Of a stretch of 64,000 nt of DNA, positions 35,298-45,497 are shown piece by piece. Below the pieces are notes generated by a model that was not told the origin of the DNA, made no database searches, and saw only the letters and a program-made list of their open reading frames with translations. The stretch is from Euglena gracilis (taxonomy: Eukaryota > Euglenida > Euglenophyceae > Euglenales): positions 28,651,471-28,715,470 of the forward strand of contig CP154955.1 in the NCBI GenBank assembly GCA_039621445.1, in the 5' to 3' direction. Each line of letters opens with the position of its first letter. Within the stretch, counting starts at the first letter, position 1. Made by a program: the position numbers and the translations under genes.

Positions 35298-38065
35298 ATG
35301 GCCCCTTTCCTCCCAAGGCCGGGGGGCGATGGCGGCCCCGCCCTCCTGCGCACCGCCCTCGCCCTCTTGCCCCTCCTCCTCCTGCTGCTGCTGCTCGAGG
35401 GTCTTCGGAGTGCAGGCGGCCCTAGTCCGGTCTGTGTCTGCCAACGCCCTAAACGCCGCGGGTCCTGCAAATGACGCTGCCTTGGCAGGGCCACAATTCA
35501 CCTGCGAGGACCTTTTCCTCGGGGGGAGGAGTATTTTCTTTGGCCGGGACTCGACGAATGGTCCCCCCCCCCCCCCGCAGTTCGCATTTCGTCCTCCAAA
35601 ATGTCTCCACAGCCGGGCCCACACCACAGCCCCAGCAGCGCGTGAGCAATGCCCGAAGATTGTCTCAGGGGTCGATGGAATTCCACGTGAATGCCGCGCC
35701 TCTCTGTAGACCCCCCAGGCTGGGCAGCTCTTTCCGCGGGCAGCGCCCCCCCGCCGTGCGCCTCCGCCCCCCGCCCCCAGCCGGTGACCCCCACGGAGGT
35801 TCGTCCCCTCCACCCCCGTCCGTCCCCACTGCCCCCCTCCCGGCTGGTGCGTGGGCTTTGTCGTCTCTCAGAGTCCCCCACCGGACTGCGGCGGCAGCGC
35901 AGTGCTCAACCGGGGCTCCAGCGGCCCGAGAGCGAATCGGGGGTCTGTGGGAGGTGCTTGTCCATCTGCGCACGTGTGCAAGGAGGGGGTGCGAAGTGGC
36001 GGCCTACGTGTTTGATGGTCCCCAGGTTGTCTTCCAACAATGGAGGAAGGCGTTCGCCCATTTTTTTTGGCATCAGGGTCAGGATTCGATATAAGGAGGG
36101 CATATGGGGGGTGTCCCCCCACCCCCCCCCCCCCCCCGGACCGGAGGGGGGTCCGGACCTCCCCCGCCTGCCAAGGAGGGTCCAGACCAACCCCGGGGAG
36201 GTACCCGGGACCCCCCAAAAAGGTCAGATTTTTCCTTCTGGCGCTTTGGGCGGAGAGAATTTTTCACATTTTTGACAAAATTTTGCCCAAAAGTGCCCAA
36301 AATGACACTTTTGGCCGTTTTGGGTTTCAAATTTTTTCGGCCCGGCGCTGCAGTCAATCAATCAATCACCCGGGCCGCGCCGCTGTTTGGGGGGTGGATG
36401 TCCCCCTCACCTGGACCAGAGAGGGGGGGTTCCGGACCACCCCCCTCCACCTGCCCGTACATCGAAGCCTGATCAGGGTTGAAAGCGAGCCAACGAGGGG
36501 AAGCTACCACAAAAGGGAGCCGCTGCCCCATGGTGAAGCGAAGGCCGAAGCCCTCCCCACCCCGTCTCGGCAGCCCCCAGTGTCCCTCTGCCCTCCGCCC
36601 TCCGCCCTCTGCCGCACAGGGTGACGCCGCGACCTTCCTCCCCTCACTCGGTCATTTGTTTGCTGGCGCAGCGCTGGCCGCGGTGGGGCTGACGACTGCC
36701 CGCTGGGCGTCACATCCCCACGGCGGCCAGGCACCGCCTTTCCAGGTGTGGGAATGCGGTGTTGTTTTTCATAAAAAAAAATGGAGGAGAGTTTCATGAA
36801 TTGTGGTGCTGCCGCTGTGGTGGTTTGAAAAGGCTTTACCACATTTACACAGAATTTACCATAGAGCCCACTAGCTGCACACTTTCCTGCCAGAGCTCCA
36901 CTGAGAGGTGAAGGGGAATCCGTCGTTGGGGGTCAAGCCAGCTTGGGACGTGCGGCACCTAAACCCCCTCCAAATATAAAGCCCCCCCAGGGGTTTGGTT
37001 TTGCCGCTCAAATATAAAGCCCCCCCTGATGTGGAGCCAAACGCTAGTGTCATTCAGGAAAAAATAGAAAAATTCTGGGTGGATACATAAAAAAAATTTC
37101 ACCAGAAGTGCTTCATCTTGGATAAAAATTACACATTTTTGCAAAAAAAATAAGAGGTGCGCAACGAAAATTTGGCGGAAAATTGGTATTTGGCCACAAT
37201 TGAAGGCCGCCGAAGGTCATAGAGGCTACCCGAAAAAGTTTGATCCCCCCCAAATATAACGCCCCCCAAATATAAAGCCCCCCTGAGGGTCTTTTAATCC
37301 CGTCCAAATATAAAGCCGGGGGGGCTTCATATTTGGAGGGGGGGTTTACCAGGCAAACTCTGCCGAGCCCCAAAACCAAACCATGCAAAGCCACAAACCA
37401 CAGATGGTCGAAGTGGGGAGTGAGGGGGGGTGAAGGGGGGCAGGGGGGTGAAGGGGGGGGGCTGGGTTAGGGGAGGGGTGAGTGGGGGTGGGGGGTCAGG
37501 GGTCACCATTTCGGGCCATTACTCCCACAAACAGCCACCATCTTCCTTTTTTCCTTGCCTCTTTCTTTTATCTTTGTATCGCTTGTTTCGCTTAAAGGTT
37601 GAGCGATGATCTAGAATTGCAAAAAGTATTATTTTGGCCATCCTTGGCTTTTTGTCCTTAAGATTTCCTCCTGTCGTGTCTTTCAGTTCAGACGTTGAAC
37701 CGCTCTTGTTGATAGTTTTTCATGATGACGATGTTTGGCGCACAGCATGCTCTTTCGGCCTCAAAAACACACCCTCAAAACCATACAAGACTACCCGCCT
37801 CTTCGTGCAGAGGGCCCCATCGCGAGGGTCCGGCACCCCCACGGCCTGCAGCCCCATCTGCCGCCCAAGTCGTCGCCGGAAAAGCCCCAACCGCAGCTAC
37901 AGGTCCCACCAATGCTGTGCTCCACAAGCTCTCCAAAATTATGGGCGATGCCAGTTTTGTTTGATTCTTCTGCTGCACAGCTGCAGGATGTCCCCCGCCG
38001 CCATGCTGCTGCCATGCTGTCGCTGGCCCTGCTGCCCGCGATGCCTGAAACGGCGGCCGCTTCCC

Positions 38066-38142
<77 letters not shown>

Positions 38143-39746
38143 GTGTGTGTTGTGTGTGTGCGTGCGTGTGTGCGTGTGTGCATGCGTGCGTGCGTGCGCG
38201 CGTGGATACATGTGTGCTGCGCGTGCATGGTGCGTCTGTTGGACCCCTTCAGATCTGCTTGCAGCAGGCGCAGATCTGGCAGTGTGACACCCCAAATACA
38301 CCCCGGTGCTAAATGTGATAATGCAGTGCAACATCAATGTGATGATACTGATGCATGCAGTGATGAAATGACAGAACAATGGATGTTATCTGAATGCTTT
38401 GCCGCAGGGGGGAGAGTCCAATCGCGGGGCCATCAACGTTGCGTCAGCGATGGGGGTTTCTGGTCACCAGACACTCCCCACACCTCCCATTTCTGTGCCG
38501 GACGCTTCCCTCCCTCGGCGGTGCAGGGGGATGAGCAGCAGCGCCCCACCATCACCGACCGCGTCTATTTCAAGGTGTGTCGTCTGGATTTCATTTGCGA
38601 GACTCGCAGGGTGTCGGCTTGAGCCGTGGCCATGGCTGCACACTGCCCATTCCTCTCCCCCCTCTGTACCAATGCCGGGGCATCTCACCCATCTCTGGAC
38701 GTGTCGGGTGGGCTGCCCCACCCCTTGGCCGGGGGTGTGCGGGGGCCACACAGGTAAAGCTCTTCCGCAACCCGGACGGAGGGGCTGGGGCAGGCCAGGA
38801 CGCGGTGTACGTCGCGCAGCTGGTCTTTGGGCAGACGGGCGGCCTATGCGTGGGGGACCTGGGAGTTGGGGGGGGGGGGTAGCGGATTCCGACATGGAAT
38901 TGTGTGGGCCTTGCCCCTCCCTATCCCGATTTCAGCTTTCTAGGTCACCAAATATATGTATGTATATATATATTTATATGGCAGCTACACTTTACTTGGC
39001 CCCCCCCCCCCGGGGGGGGGTCAAAGAAAAGGCCCCCGGGGGGGGGGGGGTGACGTCAGTTGCGTTAATGATGGAGTAGGGTTAGGTGCGCGACTTAGGC
39101 TTAGGGTTAGGCCTAACTTGTACACCGAACACCCGTCTATAAGTTAGGCCTAAGCCTAAGCCTAAGTCGCGCACCTAACCCTATCCCATCATTAACGCAA
39201 AAAAACTATTTTGACCCCCGGGAGTCTTTACTTGGACCCCCCCGGGGGGGGCCAAGTAAAGTGTAGCTGCCATTTATATATACATATACACACATATACA
39301 TATGTGCACCAAAAAGTTTATATACACACACACATGGCCAGGGGTTCCAAATGGGTCTCAAACAACACCCTGTAAGCCCCTGGAAGGTTGTAAGCTTTTA
39401 TTGTGTGTGATTTGAGGAGAGCTTTGGCTGGCGCAACGGTCAAGTGACTCACGGCCATGGAGCTGCAGGCCACGGGACGGAACTTTTTTGAATTTTTGGC
39501 ACATTTTTGCCCAAAATGGCACTTTTGGTCGTTTTGGGGGGTTAAAAAATTTCGGTCACCCAGACCACGCCACTGTTTAGGTCCCCCCCACCCCGCCTGG
39601 CCCGCAGGGGGGGTCCAGACCACCCCCCCCCACCTGTCCTTATATCAAACCCTGCCCGGGACCTCTCTGTCCTTTTCTTCCGTCTGGCACGGGGGTCCCT
39701 GCTGGAGGGCGGCCACATTGTCGGGCTGCGTCTGGGAGAGGTCTCC

Positions 39747-39837
<91 letters not shown>

Positions 39838-41860
39838 ATGCGTGCACGTGTGCGTGCGAGTTTGTGGGTGTGGGTGTGGGTGTGGGTGTGGGTGTGGGTG
39901 TGGGTGGGTGGGTGAGGTTGGGTGGGTTGCATTTATATGCCCGCAGGAGCAAGTTTAATGAGGGGTGTTTGTGGTGGGTGATGTTGGTGAGTGGATGGGT
40001 GGGATGCGTTGGGATGGAGTGGGAGCAGGGTCGGTGAAGCGGGTGTGTGGTTTGTGTGCGTGTTGAGTATGTCGGTGTATTGTTGTCCCTCCCTCTCTCC
40101 CACCCCTTCCTTTCCCCCACCCCATCCCATCAGGCTCCCCAGCGGTGCTCTACACCCCAGGCGACCTGCTGGGTGTGCGCTCGCCTTGTCTGCCTCCCCG
40201 CCCGGCCGGTGCAGGTGTTTCACGGCAGTCGCCTCCCCATTCCGCTCCTCGTTGTCCCCTCACGCAGGTGTTGCATCCTCCAGCCTGACCGCAAGCCGAG
40301 GCTATGACATCCAGGTATTGCACCTGTGGCCATGTGCATGTAGTGTGCAATTGTGTGTGCGGATTGGCAGGTCAGGGCAGGCTAAAAGTTAAGGCGTCGC
40401 CGACTGCACCCTGTGGGGCAAAGTGCTTGCCTGTTTGTGTGTGTGTGTGTCCGCAATGATTCTTGGGTGCTTGGTGCGTGGGGTTGCCGGCGTGGTTGCA
40501 GTCCCGCGCCTTGTGGACTCCCAGCACTGCAGCCGCTGATGCAGTCCTGGACTGCAGGACGTCCCCCGGGTTTCAGCTGCTGGCGGCCGTCGAAATTTTC
40601 GGCAGGACCAGCATGGGTCACTGAACCCACAACCTCATGCCCGCCCTGCCCAGGTGCTGGCCCCCAGCCTGGCCCAGCCGGCGCTCGACCGCACCGCGCT
40701 GCCCCACGACCGGCGGGGGCTGCTGACCCACGCGGAGGACGCCGTGCTGCCGGAGTTCGGCATCACCCTCCCCCAGGGCAGCCCCCCACCCCACCCCCTG
40801 GGCAGGTCATGCCTGACACGCGTGACCCCACATGTATCAGGCCCAGCCACACTGGGGTGGGGCAGGCTGGTGAGAGGGTGCGAGGAAGGCTGTCGGTGAG
40901 CGGATCCTGGATTGCCCTGCCGCCGCCCCAACGCCGGAGCTGGACAGTACGCACGTCGTCTTCGGGGAGCTGTTGGCCGGTGAAGAGTTCTTGCAGCAGG
41001 CAGAGCGGCTGCCCGTCCTGCGGGAGCTGCGCGGCGTCATTGGTGTGCACGTGACGTGTTTTTTTTGTGCTGCTCCGCGAGCGTGTGCTGCAACGATGAC
41101 CCAATCAAAACTCCTGTGGAATTGTGGGTGGGACCCTGCCTTTCTTTGCAAACAAAGTGCCATGTATTTATATGTGGACCACCACACATTCACGAATTAC
41201 CACTACCACTACAACCACCATGGGATGTCCCCCCTAGGGGGGATGGTGGGCAGGTTTTGGAGAGTGGGTTGGTGCGTTGCCTGAAATCGGCCTAAATTTA
41301 GGCTAATGCAGGCCTGAAGTTTGGCCCATATTTAATCCAAATTGCCTCAAAACGGAAATACAAAGCTTAACACTAACCCTACTCTTACAATCAACCCCAA
41401 TCTTTACCAAAAACGATGGTATCCGGTGCCCACGTAAGTGCCCATACAAGTGTCACCCTCGCCCCAGGTCATACCTCTGGGGTTCCAACAGGTGTGCGGC
41501 TGCCGGGTGGGCGGGTGGCCCGGGGAAAATTCCCACCTCCGCGGGTCACCAAGTGAATCTGTGATATGGACCATGTGTATCTCCCCCTCCAGGGGCAGTG
41601 GTGAGGTCCAGCCGGCAGGCGTACCACACAGGCTGAATCCAATGGTGCGTCGGTGTGGAAAATGTGCCGTTCTCGTGTTGGGTCTCCCTCATTTTCGGGG
41701 AGTATTCATGGCGAGGTGTGTTTGGCAAGGGGGCCGGCCTGACCAACACCCAGCCTGGCCCCGGGAGGTCGCCCCCGCCCTCGGCGACCAGCGCCTCGGC
41801 ACCGTGTTCCCCAACAAGCTGCTGTGCCGGGTCGTCGTCACGGAGTGCGGCTTCCTCTGA
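35298..41860 (+). CDS. Thylakoid-lumen-type cyclophilin (PPIase-like) with multipart targeting sequence
   Basis: Exon 35298-35429 begins MAPFLPRPGGDGG and runs into an eight-leucine core, a classic signal peptide. 36620-36745 holds HLFAGAALAAVGLTTARW. 37746-37902 is Pro/Lys-rich. 37981-38067 reads DVPRRHAAAMLSLALLPAMP then ETAAASP, a twin-arginine signal with an AxA-type end. The mature domain follows in 38527-38574 (TITDRVYFK), 38754 to about 38849, about 39650-39747 (VLFFRLARGSLLEGGHIVGL), 40134-40172, 40268-40314, 40654 to about 40805 (RRGLLTHAEDAVLPEFGITL), about 40920-41042 (ELDSTHVVFGELLAGEEFLQ) and 41754-41860, ending RVVVTECGFL and TGA. Phases match across most mature-domain joins; the joins into 37746 and around 38850 and 40806 are unresolved. 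The usual FHR and QGGD active-site residues are altered, so it may be a chaperone rather than an isomerase. Plastid import is inferred from the leader. Confidence 0.78.
36285..36445. repeat. C/G-tract dispersed repeat, family B copy 2
   Basis: GTGCCCAAAATGACACTTTT, GGCCGTTTTGGG, TTTTTTCGGCCCGGCGCT, CCGCTGTTTGGGGGGTGGAT, then TTCCGGACCACCCCCCTCCA. It carries a short (TCAA)n insertion and lies in the first intron of the cyclophilin gene. Confidence 0.7.
36960..37345. repeat. AAATATAAAGCCCCCC repeats with an inverted copy
   Basis: Direct copies of CAAATATAAAGCCCCCC occur at about 36970, 37008, 37247 (variant), 37267 and 37303. Near 37324-37340 GGGGCTTCATATTTGGAGGG is an inverted copy, so the end can form a hairpin. 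The array is intronic in the cyclophilin gene. A G-rich tract follows to about 37500. Confidence 0.8.
38068..38212. repeat. (TG)n microsatellite starting at a splice donor
   Basis: The exon coding for the twin-arginine signal ends at CCA and the intron opens straight into GTGTGTGTGT for about 80 bp, then degenerates. The donor dinucleotide is the first unit of the microsatellite. Confidence 0.85.
38980..39271. mobile_element. Fold-back (MITE-like) element with 8-bp target duplication
   Basis: The arms start GGCAGCTACACTTTACTTGG and its reverse complement. An inner palindrome (39062-39119 against 39141-39198) carries TAGGGTTAGGTGCGCGACTT and GCGTTAATGATG, and the loop is about 21 bp. ATTTATAT flanks both ends exactly (38972-38979 and 39272-39279). 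AT-rich flanks make the duplication less decisive. The element lies in a cyclophilin intron. Confidence 0.8.
39490..39650. repeat. C/G-tract dispersed repeat, family B copy 3
   Basis: TGCCCAAAATGGCACTTTTG, GTCGTTTTGGGGGG, TTTCGGTCACCCAGACCACG, CCACTGTTTAGGTCCCCCC, then CCACCTGTCCTTATATC. It ends where the cyclophilin exon coding ARDLSVLFFRL begins. Confidence 0.75.
39748..39925. repeat. (TG)n and (GTGTGG)n array starting at a splice donor
   Basis: A second cyclophilin intron opens directly into a TG repeat, after the exon ending GAGGTCTCCG. TG units pass into GTGTGG hexamers near 39867-39910. Confidence 0.85.
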
Positions 41861-41937
41861 CCCCCCCCCCCCCGGCACCGCGGCCGCACGCCCCTTCTTC
41901 CTGTGGACTGCCCGCCGGGCGCCGCGGCCCTGGCCCC

Positions 41938-42205
41938 GATGAGTCCCAGCACGGAGTCGTCGAAGCGGCGCATTCATCTTTATGGTGTGGGTCGCATTCC
42001 ACAGAAAAAAGTCCCCCTTTCCCAGACCCCACCGAAGGTGTTTCTTTGGGCGGTGCTTGGGGACAGCGTCGTGGTGGGAGCTGTGAGGAAACTGACCCCC
42101 CCCCAACCACTTTCATCTTGGTGGATGCGAGTGTCCTCCCACCACCCCTTCCTGTTTTTCAGAGTCAACACGGTGAACCGAAGCTGAAGGAATTTTCTGG
42201 TGAAG
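41938..42205 (+). CDS. Possible orphan exon(s), start of an unrecognised gene
   Basis: An ATG 78 bp after the cyclophilin stop opens a short frame, MSPSTESSKRRIHLYGVG, whose end recalls the nucleotide-binding start of ketopantoate-reductase-like enzymes. A candidate exon after TTTTTCAG at about 42164 reads SQHGEPKLKEFS. Nothing further is found before the minisatellite and transposon block. If real, the gene is broken by that block. Equally likely, both are chance frames. Confidence 0.2.
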
Positions 42206-42339
42206 TGCGGGGTTGAAGGTGACCCACCTCGCTGGTGGGGGTGGACCCCCTTCCGGGTTTGTTTCATTTGCAGCCCCTGGGAGCGGGGTTAGCGGGCATC
42301 TCTTTTCCCACATATGGCATAAAGTGGAGCCCCCACAGT

Positions 42340-42655
42340 CGAGTGTGGGGTACTGTGGGGGGTAAGTGTGGGGGGGAGTGTGGGGGGTAAGTGTGGGGTG
42401 ACAGTGGGGGGGAGTGTGGGGGGGAGTGTGGGGTGACAGTGGGGGGGCTGGTGGGGGGGATGTCTGGGGTGTCAGTGGGGGGGGGAGGGTGGGGGGGAGT
42501 GTGGGGTGACAGTGGGGGGGAGTGTGGGGTGACAGTGGGGGGGTGTGTGGGGGGTAAGTGTGGGGTGACAGTGGGGGGGAGTGTGGGGGGGAGTGTGGGG
42601 TGACAGTGGGGGGGAGTGTGGGGGGGCGACAGTGGGGGGCAAGTGTGGGCTGATG
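42340..42655. repeat. G-rich minisatellite GTGTGGGGTGACAGTGGG, block 1
   Basis: Units of about 23 bp, GTGTGGGGTGACAGTG followed by a G tract, alternate with GTAAGTGTGG variants. Further blocks lie at about 43395-43475, 45498-45637 and 48814-48945. The blocks are separated by insertions. Confidence 0.93.
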
Positions 42656-43415
42656 TGGGAAATTTCACCATTGTGCTCTGCAATAGTGAACGTTTTTGCA
42701 CTGCAGACTTTTAATTATGTCAGAATTTGTATTATTTTCTTTCTGCTTGAGGTGCAGATGGTGTTCTGGTGTCTTGGGACGTGAGACACATGTCCACTAC
42801 CTGGGTTTTTTGTTCAGTTGCCGCTATTTTCTATCTTCGTGTTCGGAAGATAAGGATTTTGTCATTTTGGATCTGGAGGGGGGGTCCGGGGGGGGGGCGG
42901 CCCCCCCCGGACGAGGCCGAAGGCCGAGTAAGTCAAAAAATGACACTCAAACGTTGGGCCACATGCAGGAATTTGCAATTTCCTTTTCACAGAAAAGGGA
43001 AGTGTGGGGGGTAAGTGTCAGTGGGGGGCAAGTGTGGGCTGATGTGGGACACTTCACCATTGTGCTCTGCAATAGTGAACGTGTTTGCACCGCAGACTTT
43101 TAATCATGTCGGAATTTGTATTATTTTCTTTCTGCTTGAGGTGCAAATGGTGTTCTGGTGTCTTGGGACGTGAGACACATGTCCACTACCTGGGTTTTTT
43201 GTTCAGTTGCCGCTATTTTCTATCTTCGTGTTCGGAAGATAAGGATTTTGTTATTTTGGACCTGGGGGGGTCCGGGGGGGGGCGCCCCCCCCCCCCCCCC
43301 CCCCGGACGAGGCCGAAGGCCGAGTAAGTCAAAAAATGACACTCAAACGTTGGGCCACATGCAGGAATTTGGCAATTTCTTTTTCACAGAAAAGGGAAGT
43401 GTGGGGGGGGGTAAG
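42641..43415. repeat. 389-bp tandem duplication
   Basis: The sequence beginning AAGTGTGGGCTGATGTGGGA at 42641 restarts at 43030 and stays about 95 percent identical by eye through a C/G tract and the hairpin GAGGCCGAAGGCCGAG to about 43400. Both copies sit inside the minisatellite region. Small differences in G/C-tract length distinguish them. Confidence 0.88.
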
Positions 43416-43789
43416 TGTGGGGTGACTGTGGGGGGGAGTGTGGGGGGGTGTGGGGTGACAGTGGGGGGGGGTAAGCAGGGGGTGGAAAATATGCACCGTG
43501 CAGTTTTTGCAGTTTTTTGCAGTTTTCACGTTTTGGGTTTTTTTGCAGTTTTTTTGCAGTTTTTTGCAGTTTTTTTTTGCAGATTTTTTTCTGAAATAAC
43601 TGCACACGTGCAGTTTTTTGCAGTTTTTTTTGATCCAGTTTTGAAGAAACCTGAGATGTTTATTTTGTTGTTTTGGTGACAAGTCCACAATTAAACCCCA
43701 CCCACTTATAGACCCCCCGGGGTTTATAGGATCCGTCCCCTTCCTCGGCGGACGTGGACGTCCTGTCCAGGCTTGCGCTTAGTCGGGTG

Positions 43790-44045
43790 CCTACCCCACG
43801 GGGGGGGGGTGCTAGGGGCAGGCACCCCATAGCACCCGATCCGACCCACCCCCCCCGGGGGGGGGTAGGATTTCGGGGGGGTGCCTGCCCCTAGCAGGCA
43901 CCCCCCTCCGACCCCGGCGCCGAAGGCGCCGGGGGCCCGGAAACGGCCATTTTCAATGAAAATTTTCTGGGTCCGGCCCGGACCCCTATCCCCCCCGGGG
44001 GGGGGGGTGTGCCTGCTAGGGGCAGGCACCCTATAGCACCCACCC
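43790..44045. repeat. C/G-tract repeat, family C (AGGGGCAGGCACCC)
   Basis: Inverted and direct copies of TAGGGGCAGGCACCCCATAG and TGCCTGCCCCTAGCAGGCAC surround the hairpin GGCGCCGAAGGCGCC at 43917. A related phrase, TAGGCACCCCATAGCAC, lies at 26492-26508. Confidence 0.75.
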
Positions 44046-44311
44046 CCCCCTCCCCCCCCCCGGTTGGTAAGCACAAGCATGGTCCTGTCCGATGGCAGCG
44101 ATGATGAGCTGGGTGGATGGGGTGTCAAAGACTGAGGAGAGAGGGTGACAAAATGGACAGCACGCTCTGCCGTCGTCATTCGAAGTGCATGAGTGGGTGG
44201 ACCGATGGATGAATGCAGGTTCCTACAGAATCTTGTATGTAGGGACCTGCCAGAGACAGCACAGAGTTTCAGCGGCAGCCGGAAGCCAGAGAAGCCAGAG
44301 ACACGGAGTGG

Positions 44312-44761
44312 ATGTTGAGGAACTGGGTGCCCGCCTGGAGGGCCGTGCCGAACCAGGGACAGCGGATGCCAGTTTTGCGTGGCTATTTGTGGCCCACCGA
44401 TGAGGGTAGTCACATTAAGCTGCGTGAGGTGAAGGGCTATGTGTATGATCCGGTTGTGCCATTGTTGCGGCTGCCTGTTCCCAAATCCCTTGCCCCTGCT
44501 GCCTTTGAGGCACGGGCCCCTCCTCAAAAGAGGAAGCTGACCCAGTCCTCTTTTACGAGACTATGGAAGAAGCAACAGAACGCTCGGCCGAGCATTGCTT
44601 TTCCATCTTCAAGAATGCCACAAAACAAGAAATCATTGCACGTTTCCAAGAGCTGTGTAATACTGACAGGCTGCCTTGGGGAGAATGAAGAACAATGTGA
44701 GTTTAATCACACCGCACCGGTGGCCAACGCCAATGCGCACATATTAGGGGTGACCGGTTAG
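44312..44761 (+). CDS. Open region inside hAT-like copy 2, function unknown
   Basis: A 149-codon frame reads FEARAPPQKRKLTQSSFTRL followed by WKK near its middle. A second, overlapping frame at about 44515-44688 reads DPVLFYETMEEATERSAEHC, then ATKQEIIARFQELCNTDR. Both have protein-like composition, and neither matches a transposase I know. The region may be a decayed or spliced element-encoded gene or a captured host fragment. It is absent from copy 1. Confidence 0.3.
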   Translation: MLRNWVPAWRAVPNQGQRMPVLRGYLWPTDEGSHIKLREVKGYVYDPVVPLLRLPVPKSLAPAAFEARAPPQKRKLTQSSFTRLWKKQQNARPSIAFPSSRMPQNKKSLHVSKSCVILTGCLGENEEQCEFNHTAPVANANAHILGVTG

Positions 44762-45497
44762 CAACGATCAACGCCCCGTCAGCGTGTTTGCGAAGTGGGT
44801 GAAGGCTCGTCGCTCTGGGATCTTATTGTGACCAAAAGTATAGTGTTTGCGAAAATGACCACTCTGTCCCCGGATTGGAAAGTCGCTCCTGAACATCAAA
44901 AGGTGAATTGATGGGTCGCATTCCGCATTCCGCAAGTTTTCAACACACCGGATTGCGTCGTACCTCCCCCCCCATGCCTAATGAGTGCGTTCACTTTCCA
45001 TTTTCGGTGATGTTTTTTTTTTTTTGCTTTTTTCCTAGGCGAATGATCGTTGGCAAGCATGTGAGGCGGCCAAGGGTTTTTTGTGTATGGATATATGTGC
45101 ATTTTTTCCATATTTCGAAAGGAAACTGTTTGTCATTTTTGTGGGCATGGTCGGTACAAGTTTTGGCGCAGGAAAAGTGGTGTGGCCCGGCATCCAAACA
45201 CATGACTTGCATTTTCAATGCATGAAAAGCCATGTGCAGTGTTCCTTGTTTGATTGCTTCCATTTTTGTCGTCATAAGCTCCAAAGCTGCGCAAAAAAAC
45301 GTTAGGTGAATTGGGGTGTGCTCATGTGGTTGCAATTTACGTTGTTTTGCATATGCACATCATTTTAGCTTGTTTATTGCTAATTTTTGTTGAAGTGCAG
45401 TTTTTTGCAGTTTTTTTTGCAGTTTTTTTTTGCAGTTTTTTGCAGTTTTTTGCAGTGCAGTTTTTGACCGGCCCGTGTGCAGTTTCTCCACCCCCCT

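Larger units (their letters stand above)
35298..38067 (+). other. Putative multipart plastid targeting leader
   Basis: Four exons encode, in order, a leucine-rich signal peptide, a second hydrophobic patch, a basic Pro-rich spacer, and a twin-arginine motif with a hydrophobic stretch ending in Ala-Ala-Ala-Ser. The first two exons and the last two join in phase. The join into 37746 is not fully resolved and may need another acceptor. Confidence 0.6.
43476..45497. mobile_element. hAT-like element, copy 2, with exact 8-bp target duplication
   Basis: A 2022-bp element starts CAGGGGGTGGAAAATATGCA and ends, read inverted, AGGGGGGTGGAGAAACTGCA. GGGGTAAG flanks it at 43468-43475 and 45498-45505. Its left about 210 bp and right about 420 bp match copy 1 at 3187-3994. 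The longer interior contains a C/G-tract repeat (about 43720-44060) and an open region at 44180-44760. It inserted into the G-rich minisatellite. No transposase domain is recognised, so it is probably mobilised in trans. Confidence 0.78.
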
